DNA from: Desulfuromonadaceae bacterium
GTDB lineage: Bacteria; Desulfobacterota; Desulfuromonadia; Desulfuromonadales; Desulfuromonadaceae
Direction: 5' to 3'
Assembly: GCA_027065245.1 (NCBI GenBank)
Contig: JAMOOS010000168.1
Span: forward strand, 1-11,393
Length of the DNA: 11,393 nt
A program made the translations under genes and the position numbers. The notes beneath the pieces are model-generated. The model had not been told where the DNA came from. It searched no databases and was given only the letters and a program-made list of their open reading frames with translations. The first letter of the stretch is position 1; every line of letters begins with the position of its first letter. Of this stretch, positions 1-6,093 are shown in pieces.

Positions 1-12
1 GTGTCCATCAAA

Positions 13-462
13 TCAAAACTCCTTGTTGCTGTCCAGCAACATGGTTACCGGGCCATCGTTGACCAGATGCACCTGCATATCGGCCTGAAACACGCCGGTG
101 GCGGTAACCACACCGGCGGCGCGGGCTTTATCGACAAACAACTGGTACAGTTCCCGCGCCAGTTCCGCCGTGGCGGCGCGGGAAAACCCCGGCCTGCGCC
201 CCTTGCGGCAATCGGCCAGCAGGGTAAACTGCGATACCGCCAGCAGCGCGCCACCGCTGTCCACCAGCGACAGATTCATCTTACCTTCGCGGTCGGGGAA
301 AATACGCAGGTTGATAATCTTATCCAGCAGCCAGGTGACATCGGCCACGCCATCGCCTGCGGCCACCCCCAGTAGTACCAGAATCCCGCCGTCTATGGCG
401 CCACTGACGACACCATCTACTTCTACCCTGGCACTGCTGACCCGCTGTATCACCGCTCGCAT
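13..462 (-). CDS. dtd: D-aminoacyl-tRNA deacylase
   Basis: The 149-residue protein has the usual length for bacterial DTD, the cytoplasmic homodimer that hydrolyses D-aminoacyl-tRNAs (and Gly-tRNA-Ala) and so keeps D-amino acids and misacylated glycine out of proteins. Visible family features are the N-terminal MRAVIQRVSSARV strand, the catalytic-site motif SQFTLLAD at residues 77-84, and the C-terminal NDGPVT motif at 135-140, which carries the cross-subunit cis-Gly-Pro that rejects L-amino acids. The ATG at 460-462 lies 4 bases after the stop of the upstream HAD gene. An ATG overlapping that stop (465-467) is in another frame, so it is not the start. It is the last visible gene of the minus-strand operon; what follows lies outside the window. 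The family assignment is secure from the two diagnostic motifs. Confidence 0.97.
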   Translation of the reverse strand: MRAVIQRVSSARVEVDGVVSGAIDGGILVLLGVAAGDGVADVTWLLDKIINLRIFPDREGKMNLSLVDSGGALLAVSQFTLLADCRKGRRPGFSRAATAELARELYQLFVDKARAAGVVTATGVFQADMQVHLVNDGPVTMLLDSNKEF

Positions 463-466
463 AGCA

Positions 467-1096
467 TTACATCCATTGTCGTATCACATCTCCAACCTGT
501 TCCACCCGCGCCACCTGCGTCCAAGTGCCGCAACACCCATCTGACACCAGTACCGTCTTCATCCCCAGCTCGGCAGCGGTACACAGATTGGCCGGAGAAT
601 CTTCCACCATAACACAGCGCCCAGCCTCAACCCCCGTCGCCCGCAGCACAGCGTGATACGGCTGCGGGTGCGGCTTGGGTACGTAGTTGCTGACGCGGAT
701 ATCAAAGATGGCATCAAAACAATCCGCCACCCCCAGACAGTTCAGCACCCGGTCGGCATGGTCACTGCTGCCGTTGGTAAAAACAAACTTGCGCTGCGGC
801 AATTGCCGCAGCATGGCGCGCAAGCGTGGATTATGCTGCAACCGGCTGGCAACGTCGATATCGTGGACATATTCGAGATAATCCTCGGCATCGGCACCGT
901 GCTCGCGCATCAGCCCCTGCAGGGTAACACCGTACTCGCGCCAGTAGCGTTGACGCAACTCGTCCACCTGCCCGGCGGCAATGCCGACAACATCGCGCAT
1001 ATAGCGATTTATCCGCACGTCGATAAGCTCAAACAGGGCGTGCTCGGCAGCGTAGAGGGTATTATCGAGATCAAACAGGACAACGTCGATAGCCAT
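467..1096 (-). CDS. HAD-superfamily hydrolase, pyrimidine 5'-nucleotidase-like
   Basis: This 209-residue protein has all four HAD phosphatase motifs. Motif I is DLDNTLY at residues 9-15, with Asp9 as nucleophile and Asp11 as general acid/base. Motif II is FTNGS, with Thr107. Motif III is Lys141 in VPKPHP, and motif IV is VEDSP, with Glu165-Asp166. The helical cap inserted between motifs I and II (about 16-95) fits the C1-cap subgroup that includes yeast SDT1/PHM8-like pyrimidine 5'-nucleotidases, so the likely reaction is removal of phosphate from a nucleoside monophosphate or a similar small phosphometabolite. The exact substrate cannot be read from sequence. The ATG is 2 bases after the dapF stop. 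No clear Shine-Dalgarno is seen there, which suggests reinitiation from dapF translation. It is followed closely by dtd. The superfamily is certain; the subgroup is probable. Confidence 0.88.
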   Translation of the reverse strand: MAIDVVLFDLDNTLYAAEHALFELIDVRINRYMRDVVGIAAGQVDELRQRYWREYGVTLQGLMREHGADAEDYLEYVHDIDVASRLQHNPRLRAMLRQLPQRKFVFTNGSSDHADRVLNCLGVADCFDAIFDIRVSNYVPKPHPQPYHAVLRATGVEAGRCVMVEDSPANLCTAAELGMKTVLVSDGCCGTWTQVARVEQVGDVIRQWM

Positions 1097-1098
1097 AA

Positions 1099-1935
1099 TC
1101 AGTCGGGCCAGTGACCGCGGAACACCTCCACCGCCGCTCCGGTCATGAACACCTGCCCCGATTCGAGATATTCCATCTCCAGATCGCCGCCACGCAGATG
1201 GTTGAGCACGCGCCGCTTAAGCCGACCGCTGAGCACTCCGGCCACGGTCACCGCCGCTGCCCCGGTACCGCAGGCCAGAGTTTCGCCGGCACCGCGCTCC
1301 CAGGTACGCTGGCGCACCTCACCGGCAGAGATAACCTGGACAAATTCCACGTTAATCCGCTCCGGGAACCAGCTGTGCTCCTCCAGTTGCCGCCCCCACC
1401 GCGCCACATCAAAACTATCCACATCATCGACAAACACCACGCAGTGGGGATTACCCATGGAGAGGCAACTGGCGCGAAACACCCGTCCGCAAACAGCAAT
1501 GTCGATATCGAGGGCTTTGGCGGCGGCATCGCCGTACATGGGCAGCTGGCCGCGCTGCAGGCGGGGGCAGCCCATGGCCACCCGTACCCGTTCCGCCTTG
1601 CCGTCACCGGCGGGAAACACCTGCACCTCCAGCACACCGGCGCCGGTGGCGATACGCAAGGTATCGCCGACAACTCTGCCGCTGTCGTACAGATACTTGG
1701 CCACGCAGCGGATACCGTTGCCGCACATCTGCGCCTCGCTGCCGTCGGCGTTAAAAATGCGCATGCGCGCGTCGACACCTTCGTGGGGCAGAATCAGAAT
1801 CAGCCCGTCACTACCGATGCCGAAATGGCGCGCGCTCACCTGCCGCGCCAGCGCCGCCGGATCACTTATCTGCTGCTGAAAACAATCGACGTAGACATAA
1901 TCGTTACCAGCGCCGTGCATCTTGACAAATTCCAT
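1099..1935 (-). CDS. dapF: Diaminopimelate epimerase
   Basis: DapF interconverts LL- and meso-2,6-diaminopimelate in the cytoplasm, supplying lysine and peptidoglycan cross-links. From the chosen start the protein is 278 residues, normal for the family. It opens with the typical MEFVKMHGAGNDYVYVD segment. The two catalytic cysteines of the cofactor-independent racemase mechanism are present: Cys71 in QMCGNGIRC and Cys222 in ETLACGTGAAA. The substrate-binding MGNPHCVVFVDD (160-171) and ERGAGET motifs are also intact. The frame is open further upstream, to 2004, but the start at 1935 is preferred because a strong GGAGG lies 5 bases before it and homologues begin with this sequence. The first 32 bases overlap the end of the RDD gene, and the HAD gene begins 2 bases after the stop, so translation is probably coupled. 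Confidence 0.97.
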   Translation of the reverse strand: MEFVKMHGAGNDYVYVDCFQQQISDPAALARQVSARHFGIGSDGLILILPHEGVDARMRIFNADGSEAQMCGNGIRCVAKYLYDSGRVVGDTLRIATGAGVLEVQVFPAGDGKAERVRVAMGCPRLQRGQLPMYGDAAAKALDIDIAVCGRVFRASCLSMGNPHCVVFVDDVDSFDVARWGRQLEEHSWFPERINVEFVQVISAGEVRQRTWERGAGETLACGTGAAAVTVAGVLSGRLKRRVLNHLRGGDLEMEYLESGQVFMTGAAVEVFRGHWPD

Positions 1936-2587
1936 CTTCACCTCCATTAGCCACCACCCTGGTAGCGGCAAAACGGTCGTTCCAGCCCCGCTGTTCGGCG
2001 TCAAACAACATCACCGCGTAACCGTAGCCGCCACACAAAAGCGCCAGGGTGCCACCGGCACAGCGCAGCAACGCCGCACGCCAACCCGGCGCGGTGCCGT
2101 CACAACACTGCAGCCGCAGCCCCAGCAACTGCTGCCCCGGCGTCTGGGCACAGGTGGCGTAAAAACCGGCAAAATAACTCAACGAGATGGTGGTCGCAAG
2201 CAGATAGACCGCCCCCAGCCACTGCGGCTGCCACAAGCGCGGTTGCACCAGACAGGCAACATCGGCATCCAACTGCCACAGCGCCACGGCGACAAATGCC
2301 AGCACCACAGCGGCGATAAGCACCACATCGCACACCAGAGCGAAAAAACGCCGCAGCAACAAAGAACCGGTGAGAAAACGCCTCGGCGCGGCAGCTTTAT
2401 CCTGGCCGATAAACTGGGGAAACTCCCGTTCAACCACCGATGGGCATGGTGATTCGGCGCTGGCGCGGTTATCATCATCAAGAGGCAGCGGCGGCTGCAG
2501 CGGCTCTGCGCCACCATTCATGGCGCCACCACAGCGCTTACATACCGTCCGGGCAAAACTGTTATAACCACAATGTGGACAACGCAT
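1904..2587 (-). CDS. Zinc-ribbon RDD-family membrane protein
   Basis: The 227-residue protein has two parts. Residues 3-19 form a rubredoxin-like zinc ribbon (CPHC then CKRC; Cys3, Cys6, Cys16, Cys19). After a low-complexity Pro/Asp/Ser linker (about 25-68) comes an RDD domain: Arg79-Arg80 and Asp87 at the first membrane segment (about 82-103), further segments near 122-143 and 172-194, the conserved QTPGQQLLGLRL stretch (148-159), and the closing RGWNDRFAATRVV (200-212). RDD proteins are small inner-membrane proteins; some act in Na+(Li+)/H+ antiport, but most have no assigned role. The start ATG shares one base with the rsmE stop (TAATG), indicating coupling. The last 15 or so residues (after RVV) lie past the domain and are encoded over the dapF ribosome-binding site and start. 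Family is confident; function is unknown. Confidence 0.88.
   Translation of the reverse strand: MRCPHCGYNSFARTVCKRCGGAMNGGAEPLQPPLPLDDDNRASAESPCPSVVEREFPQFIGQDKAAAPRRFLTGSLLLRRFFALVCDVVLIAAVVLAFVAVALWQLDADVACLVQPRLWQPQWLGAVYLLATTISLSYFAGFYATCAQTPGQQLLGLRLQCCDGTAPGWRAALLRCAGGTLALLCGGYGYAVMLFDAEQRGWNDRFAATRVVANGGEDGICQDARRW
1939..1945 (-). promoter_or_regulatory. Shine-Dalgarno deciding the dapF start
   Basis: On the minus strand the sequence reads GGAGGTGAAG followed by ATG at 1935, a near-perfect ribosome-binding site with a 5-base spacer from GGAGG. It lies inside the last codons of the upstream RDD gene. An in-frame ATG at 1947-1945 overlaps the site itself and would therefore lack this signal. 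This fixes the dapF start at 1935 rather than at the longer possible starts. Confidence 0.85.
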
Positions 2588-3342
2588 TACACAACACCAT
2601 CACCGCGCGGCGACCGGGAGAGATCGCCATAGATATACTGCAAAATCGCCACCAGCGCCATGGCCGCCGTTTCGCTGCGTAAGATACGCGGCCCCAGCCC
2701 CACGGCGACAAATCCGGCCTGTTCGGCCATGGCCGCTTCGGCGGCGCTGAAACCACCTTCCGGCCCCACCAGCAGCGCCAGCGACGTCGGTGCCTGCCGG
2801 GGCAGTGCCTGAGCCAAAGGGGTGACCGCCTCCTCCCACAGCAGCAACTTGACCGCCGCCGTACAGGCCATAACCGCCGCATCAAACGGCTGCGCCGCCG
2901 CCAGATGCGGCAACCACGCCCGCTCCGACTGGCGCGCCGCCTCGGACATAATCCGCCGCCAGCGCTCGCGCTTCCGCTCCAGCACGCTGATTTTGGCAAA
3001 CTTGCTGCGCTCGCTGAGCAGCGGCACCACCGCCGTCACCCCCAGCTCGGTGTTTTTCTGCAGCACCAGCTCAAACTTGTCCGCCGCCGGTACGCTCTGC
3101 AACAGGGTAATCGGCGGTGACGGTGCCGCGACAGCGCAGTTGGCAGCGACTGCCCGAACCCCAGCGGCGTCATCCAGACGGCAGCGACAGCGGTTGCCAC
3201 AACCATCACCGATGACAATCTCACTACCGGCACGCAGGCGCAGCACCTTGTAAATATGATGGCGCACATCGTCAGGCAAGGTCACTGCACCACCGGTCTG
3301 CAACCGATGATATAAGTCGGTGGGGATAAAAAACTGCCGCAT
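2587..3342 (-). CDS. rsmE: 16S rRNA (uracil(1498)-N3)-methyltransferase
   Basis: RsmE uses S-adenosylmethionine to methylate N3 of U1498 in helix 44 of 16S rRNA, acting on the small subunit. The product is 251 residues, typical for the family. It starts with MRQFFIPTDL, has a PUA-like RNA-binding N-terminal part (about 1-70), and a SPOUT domain ending in the trefoil-knot motifs GPEGGFS (193-199) and LGPRILRSETA (216-226), which form the SAM pocket. The EAARQSER stretch (135-141 region) also fits the family. The frame is open 13 codons further upstream, but that extension lies within prmA; the start at 3342, 2 bases after the prmA stop, gives the standard N-terminus. Its stop overlaps the RDD start codon by one base. 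Pairing with prmA is common in bacteria. Confidence 0.96.
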   Translation of the reverse strand: MRQFFIPTDLYHRLQTGGAVTLPDDVRHHIYKVLRLRAGSEIVIGDGCGNRCRCRLDDAAGVRAVAANCAVAAPSPPITLLQSVPAADKFELVLQKNTELGVTAVVPLLSERSKFAKISVLERKRERWRRIMSEAARQSERAWLPHLAAAQPFDAAVMACTAAVKLLLWEEAVTPLAQALPRQAPTSLALLVGPEGGFSAAEAAMAEQAGFVAVGLGPRILRSETAAMALVAILQYIYGDLSRSPRGDGVV

Positions 3343-3344
3343 GG

Positions 3345-4271
3345 TTAACAATCGCGGTGCCGATATACCATGCAGGCCCACTCTTGCTCGTATTGCACGG
3401 TAAGCATCTCAAGCGGCCAGGCAGCAAACGCCGAACTGACCAGGGCCACTTTTTCCGCCAGAATTCCCGACAGAATGAGGGTACCGCCACAGTTAAGGCG
3501 CTCAACAAACAGCGGCGCCAGGCGGATATTTTCCTCAGCGAGAATATTGGCGACAATCACGTCAAAAGAGCCGTCCAGCTGCGACAGCGGCGCAGCGGTT
3601 ACGCTGATCAACCGCTCCAGGCCGTTGGCAGCGATATTCTCCCGCGCCACGGCGCAGGCCCCGGCGTCGATATCACAGGCGATCACCTCAACCGCGCCCA
3701 GGGCGGCAGCCGCCATGGCCAGGATACCGGAACCGGTGCCGACATCGAGCAACCGCTGCGGCGGCTCGGCCTGTTCAAACAGCCGCGCCAGTTCCAGCAG
3801 GCACAGATGGGTGGTGCCGTGGGTACCAGTGCCAAAAGCCATGCCGGGGTCGAGGGTGAGCACCACTTCATCATCCGTCGGGGTGTAATCCTCCCAACTG
3901 GGCCGGATCACCAGGCGCCTGCCGATGCGGGTGGTGGAAAAATACTGTTTCCAGCCCTCGCTCCAATCCTGCTGCGCCACCGTTGCCACCGCCACCGCCA
4001 TCTCGCCCCAGGCGGGCAACAACCCCTCCAGCGGCTGCAGCTGCTGGCGCACCAGTTTCAGCAAACTTTGTTCCGACTCGGGCTTGACAAAGTAGGCGCG
4101 GATAGTTAATACATCAGCGTCGGTTTCATCGGGATCGGGAACGACAAAAGTGTCCAACTGCCGTTGCTCAACCACAACTCCGCAACAACCTGTTTGATGC
4201 AACTCGGCGCTAACCACATCGGCCCAAACAGCGGGAATATCCAAAGAAATTTCAAGCCATTCATTAGTCAT
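3345..4271 (-). CDS. prmA: Ribosomal protein L11 methyltransferase
   Basis: PrmA trimethylates several amino groups of ribosomal protein L11 with S-adenosylmethionine. The 308-residue product has the expected two-domain layout. The N-terminal L11-recognition domain (about 1-65) starts WLEISLDIP. The linker motif is DWSEGWKQYF (102-111). The Rossmann methyltransferase domain has LDPGMAFGTGTHGTT (140-154), the SAM-binding loop LLDVGTGSGIL (174-184), acidic CDID near 199-202 and VIVANILAE (238-246). Most family members have Pro in the GTGTHxTT motif where this protein has Gly152, a minor variation. The start at 4271 matches homologue N-termini; a TTG start at 4322 is possible but adds an unconserved segment. 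It is the first gene of the minus-strand operon, with no obvious strong Shine-Dalgarno. Confidence 0.96.
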   Translation of the reverse strand: MTNEWLEISLDIPAVWADVVSAELHQTGCCGVVVEQRQLDTFVVPDPDETDADVLTIRAYFVKPESEQSLLKLVRQQLQPLEGLLPAWGEMAVAVATVAQQDWSEGWKQYFSTTRIGRRLVIRPSWEDYTPTDDEVVLTLDPGMAFGTGTHGTTHLCLLELARLFEQAEPPQRLLDVGTGSGILAMAAAALGAVEVIACDIDAGACAVARENIAANGLERLISVTAAPLSQLDGSFDVIVANILAEENIRLAPLFVERLNCGGTLILSGILAEKVALVSSAFAAWPLEMLTVQYEQEWACMVYRHRDC

Positions 4272-4481
4272 TTCGCTTATGTAGCAAAGCGGCCCGCTAA
4301 AGGCAATAAAAATTCTTGACAAACGGTATATAATCGCGTTTATCTTTACGCCGTGCTAATGAGATATTTACCTGTTAGAGTATTTTTTGCGTCTATTGGT
4401 AAAAATGATTTTTTAATCAAAAATCCTTGCGCATTACTACCTGGCTGATGTATAAATTGTAAACCGTGCGAGTCTAATGAA
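4272..4481. promoter_or_regulatory. AT-rich divergent intergenic region
   Basis: This 210-base spacer must hold the promoters for both the prmA operon (minus) and the PEP/pyruvate dikinase regulator (plus). Visible elements are a perfect TTGACA at 4316-4321 and a perfect TATAAT at 4329-4334 on the plus strand, only 7 bases apart and so not one standard sigma-70 promoter. There is also a 5-bp inverted repeat, TGATT-TTTT-AATCA, at 4406-4419. No convincing minus-strand -35/-10 pair was found by eye, although TATATA-like sequences occur near 4328-4333. No RNA gene or ORF was recognised. Confidence 0.5.
4427..4456 (+). promoter_or_regulatory. Candidate sigma-70-like promoter for the downstream regulator gene
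   Basis: TTGCGC at 4427-4432 and TATAAA at 4451-4456 are separated by 18 bases. The -10 matches five of six consensus bases and the -35 matches three. A start point near 4463 would give a leader of roughly 20 bases before the TTG start at 4482. This is a by-eye match in an AT-rich region and could be chance. Confidence 0.35.
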
Positions 4482-5294
4482 TTGAGCACAACTAATACCT
4501 ATACGATATTCGTCCTGTCCGACGCCACCGGCGAAACGGCGGAAAACATTGTCAAAGCAGCCCTGACCCAGTTCCACGGCGTAAACGTGCGCGTGCAGCG
4601 GGTAAGCAACGTACGCTCCAAAAACCAGATTTATACCGCTTTGGATGCCGCGGTGCAACAACGGGCTTTGGTTATCTACACCATCGTCAACCGTGAGCTG
4701 GCCAGGCTGGTACACGATGAGTGTGACGCCCTGGGGCTAACGGGGCTGGATATCATCAATCCGCTGCTGATGCGCTGCTCGGAGTTTCTCGGTGCCACCC
4801 CCAACGAAACACCGGGATTGCTGCATGGCGTGGACGAAGACTACTTTCGCCGCATTGAAGCCATTGAGTTTACCGTGCGCAACGACGACGGCAAGGAGAC
4901 ACGTTTTCTCAACAAGGCGGATATCGTTCTGGTGGGGGTATCGCGCACCAGCAAGACGCCGCTGTCCATCTACCTGGCTCATCGCGGCTGGAAGGTGGCC
5001 AACATTCCGTTGGTAAACGGCATCGACCCGCCGCCGGAATTGTTGAAAATAGAACACAACCGGGTAGTGGGGCTGTATATCAACCCGGAACGATTGGTGG
5101 AGTTACGCGCCTCGCGCCTGCGCAACCTGGGGCAGGATCCGCGCACCGCTTATACCGATTTCGAACAGGTGGAAGAAGAACTTAAAGCGGCCAAACGTTT
5201 CTATCGGCAGCAAAAATGGGCGATGGTTAACGTTACCGGCAAGGCGGTGGAAGAAACCGCCAACGAAGTGCTGGTCAAGCTCAAATTAAAGTAG
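4482..5294 (+). CDS. ppsR: PEP synthase / pyruvate,phosphate dikinase regulatory protein (kinase-phosphotransferase)
   Basis: Members of this family (DUF299) are bifunctional. They inactivate PEP synthase or pyruvate,phosphate dikinase by ADP-dependent threonine phosphorylation and reactivate it by Pi-dependent dephosphorylation, which controls pyruvate-to-PEP flux in the cytoplasm. The 270-residue protein shows the N-terminal VLSDATGETAENIVKAAL segment (11-28), DEDYFRRIEAIEF (118-130), DDG (135-137), the P-loop GVSRTSKTPLS (152-162), YINPERL and the C-terminal KAVEETANEV (254-263). The P-loop has RTSKT and the SDATGETAE start resembles the Firmicutes PPDK-type regulators more than E. coli PpsR, so PPDK may be the target; no such enzyme is in this window. 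The start is TTG, because an in-frame stop lies at 4446 and no ATG or GTG is available near the conserved N-terminus; the ribosome site is weak (GCGAG). Confidence 0.93.
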   Translation: MSTTNTYTIFVLSDATGETAENIVKAALTQFHGVNVRVQRVSNVRSKNQIYTALDAAVQQRALVIYTIVNRELARLVHDECDALGLTGLDIINPLLMRCSEFLGATPNETPGLLHGVDEDYFRRIEAIEFTVRNDDGKETRFLNKADIVLVGVSRTSKTPLSIYLAHRGWKVANIPLVNGIDPPPELLKIEHNRVVGLYINPERLVELRASRLRNLGQDPRTAYTDFEQVEEELKAAKRFYRQQKWAMVNVTGKAVEETANEVLVKLKLK

Positions 5295-5323
5295 AAAACC
5301 AACAATTTATAGCCATGGCATGG

Positions 5324-5341
5324 TTGGACAAATTGGACAAG
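5324..5341. repeat. Tandem 9-mer TTGGACAAA/TTGGACAAG
   Basis: Two adjacent 9-base copies, TTGGACAAA (5324-5332) and TTGGACAAG (5333-5341), differ only in the last base. They lie about 80 bases before the response-regulator start. Direct repeats of this spacing are typical of OmpR-family binding sites, so an autoregulatory site is possible. The first copy could also act as a weak -35, with TATTTT at 5348-5353. The repeat itself is certain; its role is inferred. Confidence 0.45.
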
Positions 5342-5361
5342 CGGCCATATTTTTATTCACG

Positions 5362-5380
5362 ACAACCGCGTGGCGGTTGT
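5362..5380. promoter_or_regulatory. Perfect 8-bp hairpin between ppsR and the response regulator
   Basis: ACAACCGC (5362-5369) and GCGGTTGT (5373-5380) are exact inverted repeats around a 3-base GTG. Position after ppsR suggests a terminator, but the following bases (ATTCGGATTGTATTATTT) are only moderately T-rich and have no clean T run. It could instead be a palindromic operator or a processed leader hairpin for the two-component operon. Confidence 0.45.
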
Positions 5381-5421
5381 ATTCGGATTGTATTATTTAT
5401 GTAGATTAAGGAGTACAGACA

Positions 5422-6093
5422 ATGAAAATTCTCGTTGTAGAAGACGAAAAGAAAGTCGCCAATTTTATCAAACGTGGTCTGGAAGGGGAGAGTTTCGACG
5501 TGGAGATGGCCTCCAACGGCGAAGACGGCCTGGCCATGGCCAAGAGCAACCATTACGATCTGATCCTCCTCGACATCATGCTGCCTAAAAAAGACGGGTT
5601 GAGTGTTATCAAGGAACTGCGCGACAACGAGATAAACTATCCCATCCTGTGCCTGACCGCCAAGGATTCGGTTGAAGATATCGTTGCCGGCCTCGATATC
5701 GGCAGCGATGACTACCTCACCAAGCCGTTCGCCTTTGCCGAACTGCTGGCGCGGGTTAAAGCACTGGTACGCCGCGGCGCCAAGGATCGCGGTGCCGAAA
5801 TATTCTTTGCCGATCTGCGCCTGGATCCGGTAACTCACAAGGTATGGCGCGCCGAGAAGGAGATCGACCTTACCGCCAAGGAATACGGCCTGCTGGAGTA
5901 TTTTATGCGTAATCCCAACCAGGTACTCACCCGCAATATGATAGCCGAGCACGTGTGGGACTACACCTTTGACTCGTTCACCAACATCATTGATGTTTAC
6001 GTGAACTATCTGCGCAAAAAAATTGACAAGGATTTCAGTAAAAAACTCATCCACACCATTCGCGGCGTCGGCTATGTACTCAAGGAGGAGTAG
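5422..6093 (+). CDS. OmpR/PhoB-family response regulator, CusR/CopR-like
   Basis: This is a 223-residue DNA-binding response regulator. The receiver domain (1-115) has the acidic pair Glu7-Asp8, phosphoacceptor Asp51 in LILLDIMLP, Thr79 and Lys101 in the TKPF loop. The C-terminal winged helix (about 125-221) has the LTAKEYGLLEYFMRNP and VDVYVNYLRKKID-type stretches and ends IRGVGYVLKEE, as in PhoB/OmpR proteins. The MKILVVEDEKKVANFIKRGL opening is close to heavy-metal (CusR, CopR, CzcR) regulators, but that subgroup cannot be fixed by eye. AAGGAG at 5408-5413 is a good ribosome site 8 bases before ATG. The following kinase gene starts directly after the stop codon, so the two form a cognate pair. 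The upstream tandem 9-mer and hairpin may be control elements. Confidence 0.95.
   Translation: MKILVVEDEKKVANFIKRGLEGESFDVEMASNGEDGLAMAKSNHYDLILLDIMLPKKDGLSVIKELRDNEINYPILCLTAKDSVEDIVAGLDIGSDDYLTKPFAFAELLARVKALVRRGAKDRGAEIFFADLRLDPVTHKVWRAEKEIDLTAKEYGLLEYFMRNPNQVLTRNMIAEHVWDYTFDSFTNIIDVYVNYLRKKIDKDFSKKLIHTIRGVGYVLKEE

Noticed and set aside
1111..1950. A 279-codon open frame on the plus strand opposite dapF, and several other long antisense frames over 1-4100
   Set aside because: They mirror strongly supported minus-strand genes, have His/Gln/Pro/Arg-rich compositions typical of antisense reading of GC-rich genes, and show no family motifs.
1936..2004. Longer dapF start at 2004 or the ATG at 1947
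   Set aside because: The perfect ribosome site GGAGG is placed for 1935, and the ATG at 1947 overlaps that site.
4272..4322. Longer prmA from TTG 4322
   Set aside because: The added 17 residues are not part of the family N-terminus, and the region overlaps the -35-like TTGACA; ATG 4271 matches the known WLEISLDIP opening.
4272..4481. Small RNA or riboswitch in the divergent spacer
   Set aside because: Only a short AT hairpin is visible; no conserved riboswitch core or terminator was recognised.
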